10,349 nucleotides of DNA, taken from contig JAHJMH010000073.1 in NCBI GenBank assembly GCA_018821425.1, forward strand, positions 1 to 10,349. The letters run 5' to 3'. This document shows positions 7,065-10,349 of the stretch, piece after piece (positions within the stretch are counted from its first letter, which is position 1; each line of letters opens with the position of its first letter). Source of the stretch: Nanobdellota archaeon. Lineage in GTDB: Archaea > Nanobdellota > Nanobdellia > Pacearchaeales > GW2011-AR1. The notes beneath the pieces are model-generated. The model saw nothing but the letters and a program-made list of their open reading frames with translations. It was not told the origin of the DNA and ran no database searches. The position numbers and the translations under genes were made by a program.

Positions 7065-7078
7065 GGCTTTGTTGAAAA
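7065..7078 (+). repeat. Left terminal inverted repeat of the IS
   Basis: GGCTTTGTTGAAAA matches the complement of 7935-7948 over all 14 bases. Beyond this, two of the next four positions also agree. It is the presumed transposase binding and cleavage end. Confidence 0.85.
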
Positions 7079-7080
7079 AG

Positions 7081-7110
7081 TCCCAAGGGAAAATTTCTTA
7101 ACCCTTGGGA
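7081..7110 (+). promoter_or_regulatory. Leader hairpin 1 of the transposase mRNA
   Basis: TCCCAAGGG (7081-7089) pairs perfectly with CCCTTGGGA (7102-7110) around a 12-nt loop. It lies between the left inverted repeat and the transposase start and is separated from a second hairpin by a single G. It could block translation of transcripts that read in from outside, as inside-end hairpins do for some bacterial IS elements, or act in transcription control. The structure is seen; the role is inferred. Confidence 0.65.
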
Positions 7111-7111
7111 G

Positions 7112-7137
7112 ATTGTAATCTTTGAGGTGATTACAAT
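7112..7137 (+). promoter_or_regulatory. Leader hairpin 2 presenting the Shine-Dalgarno site and pairing the start codon
   Basis: ATTGTAATC (7112-7120) pairs perfectly with GATTACAAT (7129-7137) around the loop TTTGAGGT. GAGGTGAT (7124-7131) is an eight-base match to the archaeal/bacterial Shine-Dalgarno core and lies partly in the loop; the first two bases of the ATG (7136-7138) are locked in the 3' arm. This is a plausible translational switch that keeps transposase production low. The site also fixes ATG 7136 as the start, five bases after GAGGTGA, over the GTG at 7127, which overlaps it. Confidence 0.7.
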
Positions 7138-7930
7138 GGAAAAAGAAGTGAGGTTGACTAGAAAAATTAAACGGTTTTTGAAAACTATCGGCTGCCCGAG
7201 ATTTCTACATCGTTTCGGACCGAAAAAGTTTAAATTTTTCCAGCACGCGTTTGCGTTGCTGATGAAAGAAGTTTTGAAATGCAGTTTCCGACGCTGCGAG
7301 AAACTTCTTTCGGAATTTGGAATGAAAGTTCCGACGTATTCCGCGTTATGCAAAATGCGAAAAAGAATTCCTGTTTGGATTTGGAATTCTTTGCTGAAAC
7401 TGACTTCTGGTTTCATCCATAACAGCGTCGCTGTCGACTCGACGGGATTTAGCAGAACGAATCCGAGTTTTCATTATGTGAAGCGAATCAACTCGAAGAA
7501 ACCCGTTAAAAGATTTGCAAAACTTTCCGCATTTTTTGATTTGTCTTCGGGAAAGTTTTGTGCATTAAGAACTCGCGTGAAACCAAGACACGATATCAAA
7601 GATGTCGGTTATCTTTTAAGAACTTCTTTGCCGACGGCAAAGCTATTTGGTGATTCAGCTTACGATGCTGAATCGCTTCATGAGATTTGCTTTGCGAAGC
7701 AAATCCAAACTGTAATTAAACCGAGAAAGAACGTGAAAAGAGGAGTTTACCGACGGAAGCAGATGAAAGGTTATTCGGAGGAAGTTTATCATCAGCGAAG
7801 CAAGATTGAAGCTGGCTTCGGAAGTTTGAAAAGAAAGTATGGTTCAAGTGTTTCCGGAAAAACTTGGCGAAGTGTGAATTGTGAAATCTATTGCAAAGCA
7901 ATAGCACACAATCTAAATCTTTTTTGTTAA
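7136..7930 (+). CDS. IS5/IS4-like DDE transposase
   Basis: A 264-residue transposase that cuts and joins the IS ends. Catalytic residues are visible: D101 in AVDSTGF, D173 in LFGDSAYD, and E225 in the signature YHQRSKIEAGFGSLKRKYG, which fits the Y-(2)-R-(3)-E-(6)-K pattern of IS4/IS5-type DDE enzymes (Y218, R221, E225, K232). The N-terminal 90 residues are basic and hydrophobic and would bind the inverted repeats. Length and motifs are intact, with no frameshift, so the enzyme looks active. The start is set by a perfect Shine-Dalgarno match. Its stop lies 18 bp before the right end. Oddity: the coding strand folds into about twenty local stem-loops, some covering catalytic codons (D173 codon in the stem at 7652-7674). 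Subgroup within the IS5 superfamily is not resolved. Confidence 0.92.
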   Translation: MEKEVRLTRKIKRFLKTIGCPRFLHRFGPKKFKFFQHAFALLMKEVLKCSFRRCEKLLSEFGMKVPTYSALCKMRKRIPVWIWNSLLKLTSGFIHNSVAVDSTGFSRTNPSFHYVKRINSKKPVKRFAKLSAFFDLSSGKFCALRTRVKPRHDIKDVGYLLRTSLPTAKLFGDSAYDAESLHEICFAKQIQTVIKPRKNVKRGVYRRKQMKGYSEEVYHQRSKIEAGFGSLKRKYGSSVSGKTWRSVNCEIYCKAIAHNLNLFC

Positions 7931-7937
7931 GAGATTT
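7162..7937 (+). repeat. Array of perfect and near-perfect stem-loops through the transposase gene
   Basis: Stems (5' arm/3' arm) found by eye include 7241-7248/7253-7261 (8 bp, one bulge), 7265-7274/7301-7310 (10 bp), 7310-7318/7325-7334 (9 bp, one bulge), 7362-7371/7383-7392 (10 bp), 7395-7401/7409-7415 (7 bp), 7518-7528/7550-7560 (11 bp), 7591-7597/7601-7607 (7 bp), 7626-7632/7636-7642 (7 bp), 7652-7659/7667-7674 (8 bp), 7684-7692/7697-7705 (9 bp), 7888-7894/7898-7904 (7 bp) nested in 7878-7883/7907-7912, and 7915-7920/7932-7937. Weaker ones fill most gaps. The stretch 7706-7757 is relatively free of them. Neighbouring genes show no such density by eye. Confidence 0.75.
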
Positions 7938-7948
7938 TCAACAAAGCC
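7935..7948 (-). repeat. Right terminal inverted repeat of the IS
   Basis: TTTTCAACAAAGCC is the exact complement of the left repeat. It lies five bases after the transposase stop codon. Its bases are read in frame with the truncated gene downstream, which stays open from 7931. Confidence 0.85.
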
Positions 7949-7972
7949 GAGGTTAGTTACGGAGGAAGTTCG

Positions 7973-8485
7973 GTGAACAGCGAGACAAAGGGGAACGCGT
8001 TGCTGAAAGTTCTTCCTTCTGATTTTAATCCAGGGGTTTGCGGGGATTACACGCCGCACAAACAAGAAGTATGTGTTGATGATCCTTATGATGTTGCTGC
8101 TACAGAGGTGTGCCCTCCGGGAGGCAACTGCGAGTGTTTATGGGATTCTAGTCGTGCTCCTGGAACTGAATGTTATATGAGTGGATTTGGAGGACAATGT
8201 ACTTACACACAGGAGCCAGTTGAAGGAAGCTGTGAGACGGACCAATTCATAACAATCAGTATTCAGGGAATTTGGAGCGGTAATCCTGGCGACCCTGAAA
8301 AGTTAGAATGTGAAACTCTTGTCACGCGAACGCTTGAATGTCCTGCGCAAATCGCGCTGCCGTTCTTCGGGAATACCTCGGGCGCGCAGTTCTTTGGAAT
8401 TGTGATGGTGTTGGTTATCGTCGCTATGGTTTACTTTGTTATGCATTCTGGTCACAAGCATAAGGGAAAGAAAAGAAGGCATTGA
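7973..8485 (+). CDS. C-terminal remnant of a Cys-rich surface protein, 5'-truncated at the IS
   Basis: This codes 170 residues from a GTG at 7973; the frame is open from 7931, inside the IS end. It holds ten cysteines (for example GNCECLW, TECYMSG, GQCTYTQE, LECPAQI) and the phrase CPAQIALPFFG, then a C-terminal membrane span (about 141-158, IVMVLVIVAMVYFVM) and a basic tail. I recall this Cys-rich domain plus tail as the end of large secreted proteins in DPANN archaea. A domain meant for outside with only a C-terminal anchor needs a signal peptide, and none is present, so the front of the gene is missing. GGAGG at 7961-7965, seven bases before the GTG, might allow translation of the stub, possibly by read-through from the transposase, but those bases also read naturally as codons of the longer gene (YGGSS). 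Probably a pseudogene. Confidence 0.65.
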   Translation: MNSETKGNALLKVLPSDFNPGVCGDYTPHKQEVCVDDPYDVAATEVCPPGGNCECLWDSSRAPGTECYMSGFGGQCTYTQEPVEGSCETDQFITISIQGIWSGNPGDPEKLECETLVTRTLECPAQIALPFFGNTSGAQFFGIVMVLVIVAMVYFVMHSGHKHKGKKRRH

Positions 8486-8513
8486 AGATTTATATTCTAA
8501 AACAAAGAAATCC

Positions 8514-8520
8514 TTATAAA
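8514..8520 (+). promoter_or_regulatory. TATA box of the lipoprotein gene
   Basis: TTATAAA lies 30-36 nt before the ATG at 8550, which would give a leader of roughly eight bases. No Shine-Dalgarno site precedes the ATG. The interval 8486-8549 holds nothing else recognisable. Confidence 0.5.
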
Positions 8521-8549
8521 ACACAGTTTCTATTTTTCAATAGATAAAA

Positions 8550-9980
8550 ATGTCATTAGAAAGCAAACTTAGAAATATTTTTCTCATTGGAATGTCTTCA
8601 TTGGCGCTTTCGTGTGGAGGAGATAAATCGACGGGACCAATTACTCCGTCGGCAGCGCAAAACAATGCTCCAACAGTAACATCAATTTCTCCTAAGGAGG
8701 TACAGGAAAGATTTGATTACAGTGCCAAAATAATCGCTGCAGATGCTGATGGAGATGACCTAACATTTAGTCTTGTCGAGAAACCAGATTGGCTTTCGAT
8801 TTCAGGTAATAATCTTTCAGGGCTGGCTCCAGAGGTACAACGAGATTCTACTTTTTCCTTCAAAGTAAGAGTTTCAGATGGAAAGAGTTCTGGAGAATTA
8901 TCAGATAGTGTAACTGTAAAAAACATTTCAAATACATATGTTGTAACTGAAGAATCTCCTGAAAGAATCATGTCTGTTGGTGAGAATCAAATAACTTTTT
9001 TGGGAGTTCCTAATTTTGAAGAAGGAGATATTGTTGCCTCGGGAATAACTGAAGAAACACCTTATGGACTTTTAAGAAAAGTGACTTCTGTTTCGGGGAA
9101 TGTTGTTTATACTGAACAGGGAACTCTTGAAGAAGCTGTAAAACACGGAAGCTTTCATTTCACAGGAAGGATTACTCCTGATATGGTAAATCAAAAAGCC
9201 GCTCGAAAAGGAGTTTCATTTTTTCAGACGCCTCTTTTTGACATTGGTATGAACCTTGATGAAATGTTAGAGGAAGGAGAATTTGGTCAAACAGAAATTA
9301 ATGGAAGCGTGGGGTTAAGTATTGGATATGATCTCGAAGCAGACTTTGAAAAAAGGAAACTTAAAGAATTTTTATTTACTCTTACGGCTACAGGAAAATA
9401 TGATCTTAATGTTATTTCTCCAGCCATACCAGGTATAAATCATAAGGTAAGTTTTGATAATTTAGTGCCCATCCTGCCTTTTACAATAGGATTCATACCT
9501 CTGGGTCCTATTCTCATTCCCGTAACTGTTCACCCTGTAGTTGGAGTTGATGTTGGAATAAACGGGAGCCTTGGGGAACTTGAAACAGGAATTTCTCAAG
9601 AAGCTAGTTTTACTGCAGGATTAAAATATGAAAATGGAAATTGGTCTCCTATAAGTGAATTTAAAAATGAATTTGATTTTGATTCTCCGAAAATAAAAAC
9701 AAAAGATTTTAATTTCAGAGCTTTTGTTGGGCCCTCATTAAATTTTCCTGTGTATAAAGTTGCTGGGCCTTATGGGTCATTGCCTGGATTTATTGGACTG
9801 GAAGCGAACCAAGAAAGATGGAGTTCAAGTCTTGGTCTTGAAGCTGTGCTTGGAGTAAATATGAAAGTGTTCAGGTTGCTGATTATTCAAAAAGTTTTGA
9901 TCTTTATAATAAGATTATTGCCGAGGGGGAGTTTGCTGTTGGGGGGTCTGATACTGTTGGGAATAGCGGCGACGGTGTAA
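8550..9980 (+). CDS. Surface lipoprotein with Ig/cadherin-like domain (5' part of a frameshifted gene)
   Basis: The N-terminus has a short signal peptide with lipobox LALSC, giving lipidated Cys22 followed by Gly-Gly-Asp. About residues 38-125 form an Ig/cadherin-like (putative Ig) domain with ADADGDDLTFSL, WLSISGNNLSG and FKVRVSDGKSSG. About 130-220 (GVPNFEEGDIVASG, GLLRKVTSVSG, TLEEAVKHGSF) resembles a linker domain I recall from other surface lipoproteins. About 225-437 is beta-rich without a family I can name. The true reading leaves this frame near base 9860: the last 40 residues to the stop at 9980 are an out-of-frame, hydrophobic artefact, while the -1 frame continues sensibly into a FISUMP domain. 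It is thus a broken gene or a sequencing error. It faces the cell exterior; the ligand is unknown. Confidence 0.8.
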   Translation: MSLESKLRNIFLIGMSSLALSCGGDKSTGPITPSAAQNNAPTVTSISPKEVQERFDYSAKIIAADADGDDLTFSLVEKPDWLSISGNNLSGLAPEVQRDSTFSFKVRVSDGKSSGELSDSVTVKNISNTYVVTEESPERIMSVGENQITFLGVPNFEEGDIVASGITEETPYGLLRKVTSVSGNVVYTEQGTLEEAVKHGSFHFTGRITPDMVNQKAARKGVSFFQTPLFDIGMNLDEMLEEGEFGQTEINGSVGLSIGYDLEADFEKRKLKEFLFTLTATGKYDLNVISPAIPGINHKVSFDNLVPILPFTIGFIPLGPILIPVTVHPVVGVDVGINGSLGELETGISQEASFTAGLKYENGNWSPISEFKNEFDFDSPKIKTKDFNFRAFVGPSLNFPVYKVAGPYGSLPGFIGLEANQERWSSSLGLEAVLGVNMKVFRLLIIQKVLIFIIRLLPRGSLLLGGLILLGIAATV

Positions 9981-10349
9981 ATGGGGTAGGAGGGGATGGG
10001 GATTCTAATTCAATAGAATATGGGACACTTGTGGATTCGCGCGACGGACAAAAATACAAGACAGTCAAGATAGGAGATCAGGTTTGGATGGCTGAGAATT
10101 TAAATATGGGAGATATGAAAATCGTCGAGGGAAAAAGGTTGATAGGCCATAATAACGAAATTATAGAAAAGTATTGTTATGACAATAATCCAGATAATTG
10201 TAAAACTTATGGCGGCTTATATATTTGGGATGAGATGATGCAATACGAGCCCTCGGATAAGAAGGCAAGAGGAACCACTCAAGGAATTTGTCCTTCAGGA
10301 TGGCATATCCCAACAGATGAAGAATGGAAAACTCTTGAAACATATATCG
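9860..10349 (+). CDS. FISUMP-domain C-terminal part of the frameshifted lipoprotein (3' end outside window)
   Basis: This frame is open from 9842 and reads on past the window. It starts YESVQVADYSKSFDLYNK, which completes the preceding beta-rich domain, then a Gly/Asp/Asn/Ser linker (about 9935-10018), then a FISUMP domain (Fibrobacter succinogenes major paralogous domain): GTLVDSRDGQKYKTVKIG, VWMAENLNM, GGLYIWDEMM and CPSGWHIPTDEEW. FISUMP domains occur in surface lipoproteins, best known from Fibrobacterota and Bacteroidota and also reported from DPANN archaea; their function is not established. No start codon with a ribosome site opens this frame, so it is the tail of the gene at 8550, not a separate gene. 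Joining the two frames requires reading T9860 twice, that is, one lost base. Confidence 0.8.

Larger units (their letters stand above)
7065..7948 (+). mobile_element. IS5/IS4-like insertion sequence, 884 bp
   Basis: The element is bounded by 14-bp perfect inverted repeats, GGCTTTGTTGAAAA at 7065-7078 and its complement at 7935-7948, and encodes one DDE transposase. No clean target duplication abuts the repeats: left flank GTAG, right flank GAGG. The nearest matching flank bases, TTAGT at 7058-7062 and 7953-7957, would demand unequal ends. This suggests that one flank was rearranged, that two IS copies recombined, or that the assembly was joined through a repeated IS. The element has a strong Shine-Dalgarno site, unlike its neighbours, and is dense in hairpins throughout. 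It separates the promoter of a membrane-protein gene from a 5'-truncated surface-protein gene. Confidence 0.88.

Noticed and set aside
7021..7416. Extension of the membrane-protein frame upstream to 7416
   Set aside because: This stretch is the antisense of the IS transposase. The ATG at 7020 with a strong TATA box about 23 nt upstream starts a well-formed membrane protein.
9845..9875. Programmed -1 frameshift site in the lipoprotein gene
   Set aside because: No X-XXY-YYZ slippery heptamer or downstream stem-loop was found around 9860, so a lost base is the simpler reading.
10161..10343. Minus-strand frame near the window end
   Set aside because: It is antisense to the FISUMP domain, which has clear family motifs on the plus strand.

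Overview
The window looks archaeal and most like a small-genome DPANN lineage (Pacearchaeota/Woesearchaeota-type); this is inferred, as no rRNA or other marker is present. The reasons are a FlaI/TadA/VirB11-type secretion ATPase, small coiled-coil partners of DPANN type, Cys-rich surface proteins, and TATA-like boxes about 22-30 nt upstream of several start codons that lack Shine-Dalgarno sites, the usual pattern of short-leader or leaderless archaeal transcription.

Layout: (1) 1-1179, minus strand: the N-terminal 137 codons of a membrane-anchored family-2 glycosyltransferase and a membrane-anchored protein with a repeated paired-cysteine motif. (2) 1228-5085, minus strand: a secretion ATPase split by a 518-residue intein carrying a LAGLIDADG homing endonuclease; the intein DNA is far more AT-rich than its host gene. 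(3) 5171-6461, plus strand, divergent: a small coiled-coil protein and a protein with a UBA-like head, a long disordered middle, a coiled coil and a His/Lys-rich tail. (4) 6481-7020, minus strand, convergent: a polytopic membrane protein. (5) 7065-7948: an 884-bp IS5/IS4-like insertion sequence. (6) 7973-8485: the C-terminal remnant of a Cys-rich surface protein whose 5' part is missing at the IS. (7) 8550-10349: a lipoprotein with an Ig/cadherin-like domain, a beta-rich domain and a C-terminal FISUMP domain, broken by a one-base frameshift near 9860 and running off the window.

Regions 2-4 may form one surface-filament or secretion module: the ATPase would power it, the two coiled-coil proteins resemble cytoplasmic scaffold or coupling factors, and the polytopic protein is a possible membrane component. 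No platform protein (FlaJ/TadC) or prepilin is visible here, so this is a hypothesis.

The most unusual signal is inside the IS. Its leader and almost the whole transposase gene are tiled with perfect or near-perfect stem-loops (five perfect stems of 9-11 bp with loops of 21 nt or less, plus a 10-bp stem with a 26-nt loop). One leader hairpin displays the Shine-Dalgarno site in its loop and pairs the first two bases of the start codon in its stem. The neighbouring genes show nothing comparable by eye, so the element's RNA or single-stranded DNA seems to have been selected for structure.
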